Of a stretch of 23,607 nucleotides of DNA, positions 1 to 7,765 are shown piece after piece (the stretch's first letter is position 1; every line of letters starts with the position of its first letter). This DNA comes from an uncultured Lachnospiraceae bacterium (GTDB lineage Bacteria; Bacillota; Clostridia; Lachnospirales; Lachnospiraceae): NCBI GenBank assembly GCA_900544445.1, contig UQVK01000059.1:1-23607 (forward strand), given 5' to 3'. The position numbers and the translations under genes were made by a program. The notes under the pieces were generated by a model. The model searched no databases and had not been told where the DNA came from. It worked only from the letters and a program-made list of their open reading frames with translations.

Positions 1-68
<68 letters not shown>

Positions 69-73
69 CTGTG

Positions 74-147
74 GTGGGTATAGCGCAGTTGGTTAGCGCG
101 CCAGATTGTGGCTCTGGAGGCCCAGGGTTCGAATCCCTGTATCCACC
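74..147 (+). tRNA. tRNA-His (anticodon GTG)
   Basis: Acceptor strands GTGGGTA and TATCCAC pair with one G-T wobble. The anticodon loop TTGTGGC gives GTG, and the T-arm is CAGGG-TTCGAAT-CCCTG. G73, just upstream, can supply the extra G-1 typical of histidine tRNAs opposite discriminator C147. CCA is not encoded. Confidence 0.97.
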
Positions 148-151
148 TTTT

Positions 152-223
152 TGGGCTATCGCCAAGCGGTAAGGCACAGGACTTTGACTCCTGCATTCGC
201 TGGTTCGAATCCAGCTAGCCCAG
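152..223 (+). tRNA. tRNA-Gln (anticodon TTG)
   Basis: Acceptor strands TGGGCTA and TAGCCCA pair fully. The anticodon stem-loop CAGGA-CTTTGAC-TCCTG gives anticodon TTG, and the T-arm is GCTGG-TTCGAAT-CCAGC. It lies four bases after tRNA-His, so the two are probably cotranscribed. CCA is not encoded. Confidence 0.97.
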
Positions 224-285
224 TTTTTTGCAGGGGATTTGAATGATCTGCTGTAGAAGCTGGTTCTTTTTTTAAACAGGTTCAT

Positions 286-358
286 GGAGCACTAGCTCAG
301 TCGGTAGAGCACCTGACTTTTAATCAGGTTGTCGGGGGTTCGAATCCCCCGTGCTTCA
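286..358 (+). tRNA. tRNA-Lys (anticodon TTT)
   Basis: Acceptor strands GGAGCAC and GTGCTTC pair with one wobble. The anticodon stem-loop CCTGA-CTTTTAA-TCAGG gives TTT, and the T-arm is GGGGG-TTCGAAT-CCCCC. It is the last tRNA of the cluster and is followed ten bases later by a terminator. Confidence 0.97.
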
Positions 359-368
359 TTTTTCTTTG

Positions 369-409
369 GCCGGAAGCCCAGTATTTATGCGGGTTTCCGG
401 CGTTTTTTT
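369..409 (+). terminator. Rho-independent terminator of the tRNA cluster
   Basis: An 11-bp stem (GCCGGAAGCCC at 369-379 with GGGTTTCCGGC at 391-401, one G-T pair) with an 11-base loop is followed by seven T (403-409). It ends the tRNA transcript. Confidence 0.92.
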
Positions 410-536
410 AGAAGTCATAAGAAATGCGGGAAGGGGTACACCCGCCGATCATCTTCCGGTTAAGCAGATACAGATCGTGGATGCCGCCTGCCAGAAACGG
501 CCGGTGGTATTTTTGTGCTCAAATGCAGGCAGGACA

Positions 537-1088
537 TCACGCTGCTGTATGCGCAATCATCCCATACCCGCCGGTCATCGGGTCCTGAAAGAGCGGCAAC
601 GCGGGCGGGAAGAAGGTCAGCAGGAAGAAAAGCAGTACGAGCAGAATCAGTACGGAAAAGGAGAAAAAGAGAGCGGTACGACCGGGCCGGATTCTTTTTT
701 CCAGAGAAAAGCGCAGGAAAAAGGTCAGAACGACGGAGATCAGAAAAATGAGGATGTCGGCCCAGAGCGCATGAATTCCCGTGACGCCTGTAAAGGTATA
801 GAAAAGAACGGGAATGGACGCAAGACCGGCAAGGATGCCGCAGGTGCCTGCCGCATAAAAGGCGGGACCGGGGCGGCGGATCAGGGCTTCCAGAGCGGAG
901 AAGAGGAGGAAGGGAAAGAAAAGCAGCTTCAGGTGTTCCCAGACGGATTCGTTGACGGGAGCGATCAGCGCTGCCAGAATCAGACGGCCGGACCAGTCAA
1001 ACAGGAAATGCAGAGCTGTTCCGGCAGATATGGTGAAAAGGATTCCTGACAGAAGAAAGACGCGTTTTTCATATTTTTTCTGTATCAT
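537..1088 (-). CDS. DUF6512 family integral membrane protein
   Basis: This 183-aa, very hydrophobic protein has about five predicted membrane segments. The segment near residues 25-55, with HFLFDWSG followed by APVNESVWEHLKLLFFP, is the recognisable signature of DUF6512 proteins of Firmicutes, whose function is unknown. The start ATG is preceded on the minus strand by AGGAGG, five to six bases upstream, which fixes the start. The protein ends soon after PLFQDPMTGGYG, the usual C-terminal region as I recall the family, so it appears full length. It stands alone: the tRNA cluster runs toward it and the esterase gene diverges from it. The family call comes from remembered motifs, not from a search. 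Confidence 0.8.
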   Translation of the reverse strand: MIQKKYEKRVFLLSGILFTISAGTALHFLFDWSGRLILAALIAPVNESVWEHLKLLFFPFLLFSALEALIRRPGPAFYAAGTCGILAGLASIPVLFYTFTGVTGIHALWADILIFLISVVLTFFLRFSLEKRIRPGRTALFFSFSVLILLVLLFFLLTFFPPALPLFQDPMTGGYGMIAHTAA

Positions 1089-1322
1089 GATTTCCTCCGG
1101 GATGAAGTGTTTCCGGAACTATTATAGGCAGAATGGGGAGATTTCATGCCGCATATCCGGACAGAAGTGAAATTGGGAAAACGGGTAGATTTTAAGGGGA
1201 GGAATGTGGTATATTATTGTCAGGATTTGAGCCGTATCGTGTGAAGCATGAGATGGAGTTCTGGGCCGGATCAGGACACAGGCTGAGGCTGTCTGCGTCC
1301 GTCCGGCAGATTGTGAGGAAGG

Positions 1323-2300
1323 ATGCGAAAAGGGATCAGAAGTATCAAATATTCTCTGGATAAGGATCTGAAGGATCTTGGGGGAATCTGGAGCCGCATT
1401 GACTTCAGAACCTTCATCAGCAACAATCTGATTATCACTCCCGGAAGGATCAGAATGTTTAACAACTGGTTTCAGGCGGGATGCCTGCTGCAGCGGCCGG
1501 CAAAGGGGATACGGAGAAAGAAAAAAACGCTCAGAGTATCGGGAAACGGGAGGATTCCGATTGTCATTTACGAGCCGGAAGGACTGAAAGAAAGCGCTCC
1601 CTGTCTGGTTTACTATCACGGGGGAGCATTTGTATTAAGGGACAGGCCTGCAACACACAGGCTGGCGCAGGTTTATGCGGAAGCGGTGGGCTGCCGCGTT
1701 GTGCTGGTACAGTACCGGGTGGGTCTTCCTTATCCGGAGCCGTTGAAGGACTGCTACCGCGGGCTGTGCTGGGTATGGGAGAACGCAGAACGGCTGGGGA
1801 TCGACAGGGAGCGGATCGCGGTGCTGGGAGACAGCGCGGGCGGCGCGCTGGCAGCAGGAGTGACGCTTCTGGCGAGGGACCGTAAGGGGCCGAAGATCTG
1901 TTTTCAGATGCTCATCAGCCCGGTTACGGATGATCGGATGACCTCATGGTCCATGCGCCAGTTTGTGGATTCTCCGGGCTGGAATGCCAGGCTGAACCGG
2001 CAGATGTGGAAGCTGTATCTGCATGAGGAAGGAAACGGGCGTCCCAGATATGCTGCGCCCCTGTGCGCGAAATCCCTGCGTGGGCTGCCTCCGGCATACG
2101 TGGAGACGCTTGAGATTGACTGTCTGCGGGACGAGGGAAACGCTTATGCGGACAGGCTGGCGAAGGAAGGGGTCCCTGTGGAGCTGAATGAAATCAGGGG
2201 AACCTTCAACGGTTATGACGTTTATGATAAAAACCGGCTGGTGAAGCTTTCGCTCAAGCGGCGGTGTCTGGTGCTGGTCAAGGAACTGAGGAAAAAATGA
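1323..2300 (+). CDS. Alpha/beta hydrolase of the HSL/acetyl-esterase type, catalytic His replaced by Asn
   Basis: This 325-aa protein has the layout of hormone-sensitive-lipase-like esterases. The oxyanion-hole motif HGGAF is at 99-103, the nucleophile elbow GDSAGG at 169-174 (Ser171), and the acid-residue region CLRDEG at 267-272 (Asp270). In this family the catalytic His normally sits in a GTFHGFD-like motif. Here residues 293-299 read GTFNGYD, with Asn296 encoded by AAC at 2208-2210, a single-base change from CAC. The rest of the fold looks intact, so this may be a degenerate or non-hydrolytic member, or a sequence error. The start ATG follows AGGAAGG with little spacer. The stop overlaps the next gene's start (ATGA), so the two are translationally coupled. 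The substrate cannot be inferred. Confidence 0.85.
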   Translation: MRKGIRSIKYSLDKDLKDLGGIWSRIDFRTFISNNLIITPGRIRMFNNWFQAGCLLQRPAKGIRRKKKTLRVSGNGRIPIVIYEPEGLKESAPCLVYYHGGAFVLRDRPATHRLAQVYAEAVGCRVVLVQYRVGLPYPEPLKDCYRGLCWVWENAERLGIDRERIAVLGDSAGGALAAGVTLLARDRKGPKICFQMLISPVTDDRMTSWSMRQFVDSPGWNARLNRQMWKLYLHEEGNGRPRYAAPLCAKSLRGLPPAYVETLEIDCLRDEGNAYADRLAKEGVPVELNEIRGTFNGYDVYDKNRLVKLSLKRRCLVLVKELRKK

Positions 2301-3157
2301 GAGAGAAAAAATATGAGCTGATCGCGCTGGATATGGACGGAACCCTTCTGGATTCCGGTCAGAGGATTACGCCGCGCGCAAAGACTACCGTTCGGGAGAT
2401 TCTGGCGCGAGGAAAACAGGTGGTCTTTGCCACGGGACGGTGCAGGCCGCAGCTTGAAGAATATCTGGAATGCTTTCCGCAGATGCGGTATCTGATCTGT
2501 GAAAACGGAGCCTGTGTCTGTGATCTGAAAACGGGGGAGGATCTTTTCCGCAGAGCCCTGCCGCAGCAGCAGGTGCTTCGCGTGATGGATGCGGTGGAAA
2601 AGGAAGATGTGCTGGCAGCCTTTTTCATCGGAAACCGTTCTTTTATGGACAGAAGGACCTTTTTGCGGCTGGAAGAATTCGGGCTGGAGAGCTACAGAGC
2701 AGTCTTTATAAAAAGCGCGGTCTGGGTAGAGGATCTGTTTTCCTTCTACCGGGACAGGCCGCTGGAGGTGGAAAAGATCGCACTGTTTTTCCCGCCAGGA
2801 AAGCGAAAAGCGCAGGACGGGCTGCGCAGAAGGGCGCAGGCATGCGGCAGAGTGCTGGAACGGATCCGCACCCTTCCCGTTACCCTGGCGGTGTCCGCTT
2901 CCGGAAATCTGGAGATCACCGGAAAGGATGTGAATAAGGGAACAGGACTGAAGCTTCTGTGCGGGTATCTGGGGCTGCCGCTGTCTAAAACCGCTGCGGT
3001 TGGGGATGGCGAGAACGACAGGGAGCTTCTGCAATTGGCAGGGCTTGCCGTGGCGATGGAGAACGCGGCAGCCGCCATCAGTGCGGCGGCAGCCGTGACG
3101 GTTCCGGACTGTGACCATGACGGGGCTGCCATAGCAATGGAACGATATATGCTGTGA
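2297..3157 (+). CDS. Cof-type HAD-IIB family hydrolase (sugar-phosphate or nucleotide phosphatase)
   Basis: A 286-aa haloacid-dehalogenase phosphatase. Motif I is LDMDGTLLDS (residues 11-20, nucleophile Asp12 and Asp14). Motif II is FATGR (44-48). The lysine motif is GKDVNKGTGL, and motif IV is GDGENDREL (236-244), binding magnesium. A roughly 110-residue cap between motifs II and III is typical of Cof (IIB) members, which are usually about 270 aa. I chose the ATG at 2297 because it gives the normal N-terminus MREKKYELIALDMDGT and sits behind GAGGAA; an in-frame upstream ATG at 2264 lies inside the esterase gene. The 4-bp overlap couples it to the esterase. The substrate is unknown. A terminator follows. 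Confidence 0.93.
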   Translation: MREKKYELIALDMDGTLLDSGQRITPRAKTTVREILARGKQVVFATGRCRPQLEEYLECFPQMRYLICENGACVCDLKTGEDLFRRALPQQQVLRVMDAVEKEDVLAAFFIGNRSFMDRRTFLRLEEFGLESYRAVFIKSAVWVEDLFSFYRDRPLEVEKIALFFPPGKRKAQDGLRRRAQACGRVLERIRTLPVTLAVSASGNLEITGKDVNKGTGLKLLCGYLGLPLSKTAAVGDGENDRELLQLAGLAVAMENAAAAISAAAAVTVPDCDHDGAAIAMERYML

Positions 3158-3171
3158 ATAAAAAGGTGGGA

Positions 3172-3207
3172 GCCGGAATCCATTTTGGATTTCCGGTTTC
3201 TTTTTTT
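3172..3207 (+). terminator. Rho-independent terminator after the HAD gene
   Basis: A stem of GCCGGAA-TCCA with TGGA-TTTCCGGT and one bulged T has a 3-base loop and is followed by TTTC and seven T. It ends the esterase-HAD transcript. Confidence 0.88.
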
Positions 3208-3334
3208 ATGGAAAAGTTTAAGAAAAATTTCGATTTTTGAAGGCGGTATTTTAAGGTTTGACGGTTAATATGATTTCATCAGGCGGACAGGCAGGGATGC
3301 CTGATACAGACGGCAGGAAAGAAGGACAATGGTA

Positions 3335-3931
3335 ATGGAGAAATCAATGGAAAGAGGCAAGGGAACGCTCATCCTTACGGCGGCAGGGCTTGCGGCCTGT
3401 GCGGTGTTTTTCGTATACGGGATAAGAAACGGACTGTTCACATCGGAGGAAGCGATGGCGCAGTTTCTTTCAGGACTGGGTATGTGGGGACCTTTTGTGT
3501 TTGTGGCGCTTCAGGTGGTGCAGGTGGTGATACCGATTATGCCGGGAGGAATTTCCTGTCTGGCAGGAGTTCTGCTGTTTGGACCGGTCTGGGGATTTCT
3601 ATATAATTATGTGGGAATCTGCATCGGTTCCGTGCTGGCTTTTCAGATTGCGAGAAGGTTCGGCATGCCTGCTGTGGAGCGGGCGGCAGGCAGCCACAAG
3701 ATCGGCCGGTATTTGAAGTGGATGGAAAACGGTGTGTTCGACAGACTGTTTGCAGCGGCCATTTTTTTCCCCGCAGCCCCGGATGATCTGCTCTGCTTCC
3801 TTGCGGGAGTGACAAGAATGCGGTTCCGGAAATTTCTCATGATTATTCTGCTTGGCAAACCGCTTTCCATTGCGATATATTCTCTGGGCCTTACGGTCAT
3901 CTTCGATCAGATTCTCAGACTGGCAGGATAA
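3335..3931 (+). CDS. TVP38/TMEM64 (VTT domain, DedA-like) membrane protein
   Basis: This 198-aa protein has an N-terminal membrane segment (near 11-30), a re-entrant hydrophobic stretch with PIMPGGISCLAGVLLFGP (near 68-85) and further helices ending in a conserved GKPLSIAIYSLG region. This is the VTT/SNARE-associated domain layout of TVP38/TMEM64 proteins, some relatives of which act as lipid scramblases or flippases. The ATG at 3335 has GAAGGA eight bases upstream; the ATG at 3329 has only a two-base spacer, so 3335 is preferred. It heads a group with two membrane-glycolipid glycosyltransferases (54 bases to the next start), which suggests a role in moving lipids or their precursors across the membrane. 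That link is inference from position only. Confidence 0.88.
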   Translation: MEKSMERGKGTLILTAAGLAACAVFFVYGIRNGLFTSEEAMAQFLSGLGMWGPFVFVALQVVQVVIPIMPGGISCLAGVLLFGPVWGFLYNYVGICIGSVLAFQIARRFGMPAVERAAGSHKIGRYLKWMENGVFDRLFAAAIFFPAAPDDLLCFLAGVTRMRFRKFLMIILLGKPLSIAIYSLGLTVIFDQILRLAG

Positions 3932-3985
3932 ATGACTGTTTGCGGGGCGGATTCAGCTTGTACCGGAAAAGGAAGAGAGGTAAGT

Positions 3986-5038
3986 ATGAAGGTGCTTTTA
4001 TATCAGGGTGGAAGGAAGCTGGTAGGACGAAGCGGCGTGGGACATGCGCTGGAACATCAGAGAAGAGCGCTGGAATCGGCCGGAATTCGATATACACTTG
4101 ATCCGAAGGAGGATTACGACATTGTGCATTTGAATACGGTGTTTCCGGATTCTCTCTGGATGAGCCTGCGCGCCAGGGCGGCGGGAAAGACGGTGATCTA
4201 TTATGGACATTCCACCATGGAGGATTTTCGGAATTCCTTTCCAGGTTCTAATGCGGCGGCGGGGCTGTTTCGCAGGTGGATTGAAAAATGCTATTCCAGC
4301 GCAGACCTGGTGATTACGCCAACCCCCTATTCCAGAAGGCTTCTGGAAGCATGCCGCCTTCATGCGCCGGTTACAGCGCTTTCCAACGGGATTGACCTGA
4401 AAGTGTTCCGGCGTGATGAGCAGGGCGGGGAACGGTTCCGTAAGCGCTATGGTTTTTCTCCTTCGCAGAAAATCGTGATGAGCGTGGGACATTATATGGA
4501 ACGCAAGGGGATTCTGGATTTCATGGATATGGCGGAACGGTTTCCACAATATCAGTTTGTGTGGTTCGGCTATACGCCGCCTGCACTCATGACCGGGAGA
4601 GTGAGACGGGCGATCAGACGGATGTCCCGAAAGCTTTCCAATCTGTTTTTCCCGGGATATGCGGACAGGCAGGCCCTTCTGGACGCCTACAGTGGAAGCG
4701 ATCTGTTTTTCTTTCCGACAAGAGAGGAAACGGAGGGAATCGTAATGCTGGAGGCGATGGCGATGCGCCTTCCGATTCTGGTAAGGGATATTCCGGTGTA
4801 TGAAGGGTGGCTGGAGCAAAAAAAGTGTGTGTATAAGGGAAAGAATCAGGAGGAATTCGCCTTCTTTCTTGAGGGAATTCTGGAAGGAAAGTTTCCTGAC
4901 CTGACGCAGGAGGCTTATCTGGTGGTACAGAAAAACAGCATCGAGCACATTGGCTGTGCACTGGAAGAAATCTATGGAGAATTGGAGGGGTTCAGATATG
5001 GAAGGTATGAAAATTTTAATTACAACCGACTGGTATAA
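3986..5038 (+). CDS. GT4 glycosyltransferase, probable second (galactosyl) transferase of diglycosyl-diacylglycerol synthesis
   Basis: A 350-aa GT-B fold family 4 glycosyltransferase. The N-terminal domain starts MKVLLYQGG and contains DIVHLNTVFPDSLW and the acceptor-side motif YYGHSTMEDFRNSF. The C-terminal nucleotide-sugar domain has VMSVGHYMERKG, a basic RRAIRRMSRKL segment near the membrane face, and the EX7E-type motif in REETEGIVMLEAMA. This resembles the alpha-galactosyl-glucosyl-diacylglycerol synthases of the CpoA type. The ATG at 3986 follows GAGAGG and gives the canonical N-terminus; an open frame extends back to 3932 without a site. The 3' end overlaps the next gene by 41 bases. 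The next protein would make the monoglucosyl substrate. Donor sugar and product are inferred from family and pairing. Confidence 0.82.
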   Translation: MKVLLYQGGRKLVGRSGVGHALEHQRRALESAGIRYTLDPKEDYDIVHLNTVFPDSLWMSLRARAAGKTVIYYGHSTMEDFRNSFPGSNAAAGLFRRWIEKCYSSADLVITPTPYSRRLLEACRLHAPVTALSNGIDLKVFRRDEQGGERFRKRYGFSPSQKIVMSVGHYMERKGILDFMDMAERFPQYQFVWFGYTPPALMTGRVRRAIRRMSRKLSNLFFPGYADRQALLDAYSGSDLFFFPTREETEGIVMLEAMAMRLPILVRDIPVYEGWLEQKKCVYKGKNQEEFAFFLEGILEGKFPDLTQEAYLVVQKNSIEHIGCALEEIYGELEGFRYGRYENFNYNRLV

Positions 5039-6260
5039 ACCGGTAATCAACGGTGTGGTAACCAGCGTGGTCACGCTGAAGGAGCAGCTGGAAGGGCTGG
5101 GCTGCAGGGTCCGGGTGGTGACGCTTTCGGGAAACGGTCACGCATACCGGGACGGAGATGTATATTATCTGCCTTCGGTGAACGCTTCGCGGATTTATCC
5201 GGGCGCCCGTGCGGTGTGTCCGCCTTGCCGGGGAGTCGGTGAGATCCTTTCCTGGAGGCCGGATCTGATTCATTCCCAGTGCGAATTCAGCAGCTTTCTG
5301 ATCGCAAAGTGGATCGGAGAGAAACTCCGGATTCCCATCGTGCATACCTATCATACGGTTTATGAGGATTATACCCATTATTTCAGTGCGGGAAGGCCAT
5401 GGGGAAAGCAGGCGGCCGCACTTTTTTCCCGCTTTATTCTGGAACGGACGGACCGGGTGATTGTGCCGACGAAGAAGGTGGCCGGTCTGCTGGCGGGCTA
5501 TGGGGTGGACAGGCCCATGGAGGTGATTCCCACAGGAATCCGGACAGAGCGTTTCGTGCCCATAAGGAGCGGGAGCGGTGCGAAGGAGCAGCAGGCGGAG
5601 AGAAGCCGGATCCGGCAGAGTCTTGGAATCGGAGAGGAAAAGACAGTGCTGCTGGCGCTGGGACGTCTGGCAAAGGAGAAGAACCTGGAGGAGCTCATCA
5701 CCTTTTTCGGCAGGCTGGATGAACCGGGGATGGAACTTGTGATCGCGGGGGATGGGCCGGAAAGAAAGGCGCTTGAAGCGCTTGCCGGGCAGCAGAAGGG
5801 ACGGGAGCGGATTCACTTTGCCGGAATGATTCCCTTTGAAGAAACGCCTGCCTGGTACCGGGCGGCAGATCTGTTTGTCTGCGCCTCCCGGAGTGAGACG
5901 CAGGGAATCACCTATCTGGAAGCGCTCAGCGCGGGACTTCCCGTGATATGCAGAAAGGATGAATGTGTTGAGGGAATCGTCATGGATGGGCTGAACGGCT
6001 GCGTCTATGAAAACTGGATGGATTTTTCTCTGTGCTGCCGTCTGCTCGCGCAGGATCCGGGAAGGAGGGACCTGTTCGGCGCGAGGGCCATACGGACGGG
6101 GATGGAGTACAGTGCACAGCGGTTCGGAGAGAGGGTGCTTCAGGCGTATGGGAAAACGCTCAGAGAAAGAACGCCCGGGTGGAGAGAAAACAGGGAATGG
6201 ATACAGGGGGCGGTTTCTGCACCGGCCCGGATCGGGAATCAGAGACGGAAGGCTGTTTAA
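4998..6260 (+). CDS. GT4 glycosyltransferase, probable 1,2-diacylglycerol 3-alpha-glucosyltransferase
   Basis: This 420-aa GT-B enzyme has the N-terminal signature ITTDWYKPVINGVVTSV, then DLIHSQCEFSS and the YHTVYEDYTHYF motif typical of the processive lipid glucosyltransferases of Gram-positives (the Acholeplasma alMGS and pneumococcal type). The C-terminal domain carries LALGRLAKEKN, VIAGDGPE and the EX7E motif in SRSETQGITYLEAL. The predicted reaction is transfer of glucose from UDP-glucose to diacylglycerol at the inner membrane face. The ATG at 4998 is chosen because GGAGGGG lies seven to eight bases upstream and it begins the family N-terminus. It overlaps the preceding gene, and its stop codon lies in the terminator loop. 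Together with that gene it should build a Gal-Glc-diacylglycerol-like glycolipid. Confidence 0.87.
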   Translation: MEGMKILITTDWYKPVINGVVTSVVTLKEQLEGLGCRVRVVTLSGNGHAYRDGDVYYLPSVNASRIYPGARAVCPPCRGVGEILSWRPDLIHSQCEFSSFLIAKWIGEKLRIPIVHTYHTVYEDYTHYFSAGRPWGKQAAALFSRFILERTDRVIVPTKKVAGLLAGYGVDRPMEVIPTGIRTERFVPIRSGSGAKEQQAERSRIRQSLGIGEEKTVLLALGRLAKEKNLEELITFFGRLDEPGMELVIAGDGPERKALEALAGQQKGRERIHFAGMIPFEETPAWYRAADLFVCASRSETQGITYLEALSAGLPVICRKDECVEGIVMDGLNGCVYENWMDFSLCCRLLAQDPGRRDLFGARAIRTGMEYSAQRFGERVLQAYGKTLRERTPGWRENREWIQGAVSAPARIGNQRRKAV

Positions 6261-6274
6261 GCCTTCCTTTTTTT
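6247..6274 (+). terminator. Rho-independent terminator overlapping the end of the GT gene
   Basis: An 8-bp perfect stem GGAAGGCT/AGCCTTCC (6247-6254 with 6260-6267) is followed by seven T. The TAA stop (6258-6260) lies in the loop region, so termination is packed into the last codons. Confidence 0.9.
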
Positions 6275-6295
6275 GCAAAATCCGATTATTTTCTC

Positions 6296-6324
6296 TTGCT
6301 ATAATCGAACATATGTACTATAAT
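6296..6324 (+). promoter_or_regulatory. Sigma-A promoter of the radical SAM/DUF4130 operon
   Basis: The -35 element TTGCTA (6296-6301), a 17-base spacer and a perfect -10 TATAAT (6319-6324) form a near-consensus promoter. The first LexA-like box fills the spacer. Confidence 0.85.
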
Positions 6325-6344
6325 AATAAAAGAACAAACGTTCG
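6306..6344 (+). promoter_or_regulatory. Two LexA (SOS/DinR) boxes
   Basis: Box 1, CGAACATATGTACT (6306-6319), lies between -35 and -10 and differs from the Firmicute consensus CGAAC-N4-GTTCG in its right half. Box 2, GAACAAACGTTCG (6332-6344), has both half-sites GAAC and GTTCG intact and lies at or just after the expected transcription start. A repressor on these sites would block RNA polymerase, so the operon is predicted to be induced by DNA damage. Confidence 0.75.
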
Positions 6345-6385
6345 GCAATGCCGGGCGGACAGCGGCGACAGGGAAGAAGGAAATT

Positions 6386-7765
6386 ATGGACTACAGGATC
6401 GGTGACGGCCACAGGAACATCATGGAAAAGCTTGGGATTCTGACGGACGCGGCGAAATATGACGTGGCCTGTACGAGCAGCGGGAGCGACAGGCGGGGTG
6501 ATGGGAAGGGAATCGGGAATGCCATAAGCGCGGGCATCTGCCACAGCTTTTCGGGGGACGGACGCTGTATCAGCCTGCTGAAGATTCTGTTCACCAATGA
6601 GTGCATTTATGACTGTAAATACTGTATCAACCGGCGCAGTAACGACGTGCCGCGGGCATCGTTTACGCCGGACGAAGTATGCAGGCTGACCATTGAATTC
6701 TATCGGAGGAACTATATCGAGGGACTTTTTTTAAGTTCCGGCATCCTGTACAGCCCGGATTATACGATGGAACTTCTGTATGCCACGCTGTACCGGCTGA
6801 GGAAGGAGTATCATTTTCAGGGTTATATCCATGTGAAGGCGATTCCGGGGGCGGACCCGGAGCTGGTGAGAAGGACGGGCTTTCTGGCGGACCGGATGAG
6901 CGTGAATCTGGAGCTGCCGACGGCAGAGGGCCTGCGGAAACTTGCACCGAACAAGCACAGGAAGAACATCCTGATGCCCATGCGCCAGATTCAGAACGGA
7001 ATCACGCAGAATAAGCAGGAGCTGGCCGTATACCGGAATGCCCCTTCCTTTGTTCCCGCAGGGCAGTCCACGCAGATGATCATTGGGGCGACGCCGGAAA
7101 CGGACTACCAGATCATGTCGGTGGCCCAGTCCCTTTATGATAAATTCAGCCTGAAGCGTGTTTTCTATTCGGCCTTTGTGGCGGTGAATGAGGATAAGGA
7201 GCTTCCAGCGCTTCCGGGCGGGCCTCCGCTGCTGCGGGAGCACAGGCTGTATCAGGCCGACTGGCTGCTTCGGTTTTACGGTTTTCGGGCGGAAGAGCTT
7301 CTGGATGAGAAGAAGCCGAATTTCAATGTGCTTCTGGACCCCAAGGCGGACTGGGCGCTGCGGCACCTGGAGTGCTTTCCCGTAGAGGTATGCCGGGCAG
7401 ACTATCAGATTCTCCTGCGGGTACCGGGGATTGGTGTGAAGAGCGCAAGACGTATCGTAGGAGCCAGAAGAAACGGCCCTCTCAGATTTGAGGATCTGAA
7501 GAAAATGGGCGTGGTATTGAAGAGGGCCCTGTATTTCATCACCTGCGGGGGCAGGATGCTGTACCCGGTCCGGTTGAATGAGGACAGCATTGCGAGGGAG
7601 CTGATTGGCGGACAGGGCAGGACCAGGCGGGAAAGGGAACTGGAGGCGGGATATCTTCTGGGAACGGAAGGCGTCACCTACAGGCAGCTTTCTTTGTTTG
7701 ACGACGTGAATTTCGGGCCGGAAAGGATGCGTGGAAATGGAATGGAATCAGATCCTTGTCTGTGA
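6386..7765 (+). CDS. Putative DNA modification/repair radical SAM protein (TIGR03916-like)
   Basis: This 459-aa protein has an N-terminal MEKLGILTDAAKYDVACTSS region, a radical SAM cluster motif CIYDCKYC (Cys73, Cys77, Cys80; CX3CX2C), and a C-terminal helix-hairpin-helix DNA-binding segment around residues 342-381 (LLRVPGIGVKSARRIV). This matches the family described as a putative DNA modification/repair radical SAM protein, which pairs with a DUF4130 protein or a uracil-DNA-glycosylase-like domain. The exact reaction is unknown. The start ATG follows GAAGAAGGAA. It overlaps the next gene and is transcribed from a promoter with two LexA boxes, which agrees with a repair role. Confidence 0.9.
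   Translation: MDYRIGDGHRNIMEKLGILTDAAKYDVACTSSGSDRRGDGKGIGNAISAGICHSFSGDGRCISLLKILFTNECIYDCKYCINRRSNDVPRASFTPDEVCRLTIEFYRRNYIEGLFLSSGILYSPDYTMELLYATLYRLRKEYHFQGYIHVKAIPGADPELVRRTGFLADRMSVNLELPTAEGLRKLAPNKHRKNILMPMRQIQNGITQNKQELAVYRNAPSFVPAGQSTQMIIGATPETDYQIMSVAQSLYDKFSLKRVFYSAFVAVNEDKELPALPGGPPLLREHRLYQADWLLRFYGFRAEELLDEKKPNFNVLLDPKADWALRHLECFPVEVCRADYQILLRVPGIGVKSARRIVGARRNGPLRFEDLKKMGVVLKRALYFITCGGRMLYPVRLNEDSIARELIGGQGRTRRERELEAGYLLGTEGVTYRQLSLFDDVNFGPERMRGNGMESDPCL

Noticed and set aside
1122..1619. Minus-strand open frame overlapping the start of the esterase gene
   Set aside because: No family motif or ribosome site; it overlaps conserved esterase coding sequence.
3258..3290. Promoter with TTGACG upstream of the TVP38 gene
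   Set aside because: A good -35-like hexamer is present, but no acceptable -10 is found at 16-18 bases.
3998..6278. Long minus-strand open frames opposite the two GT4 genes
   Set aside because: Their translations show no family motifs and mirror well-supported plus-strand genes.
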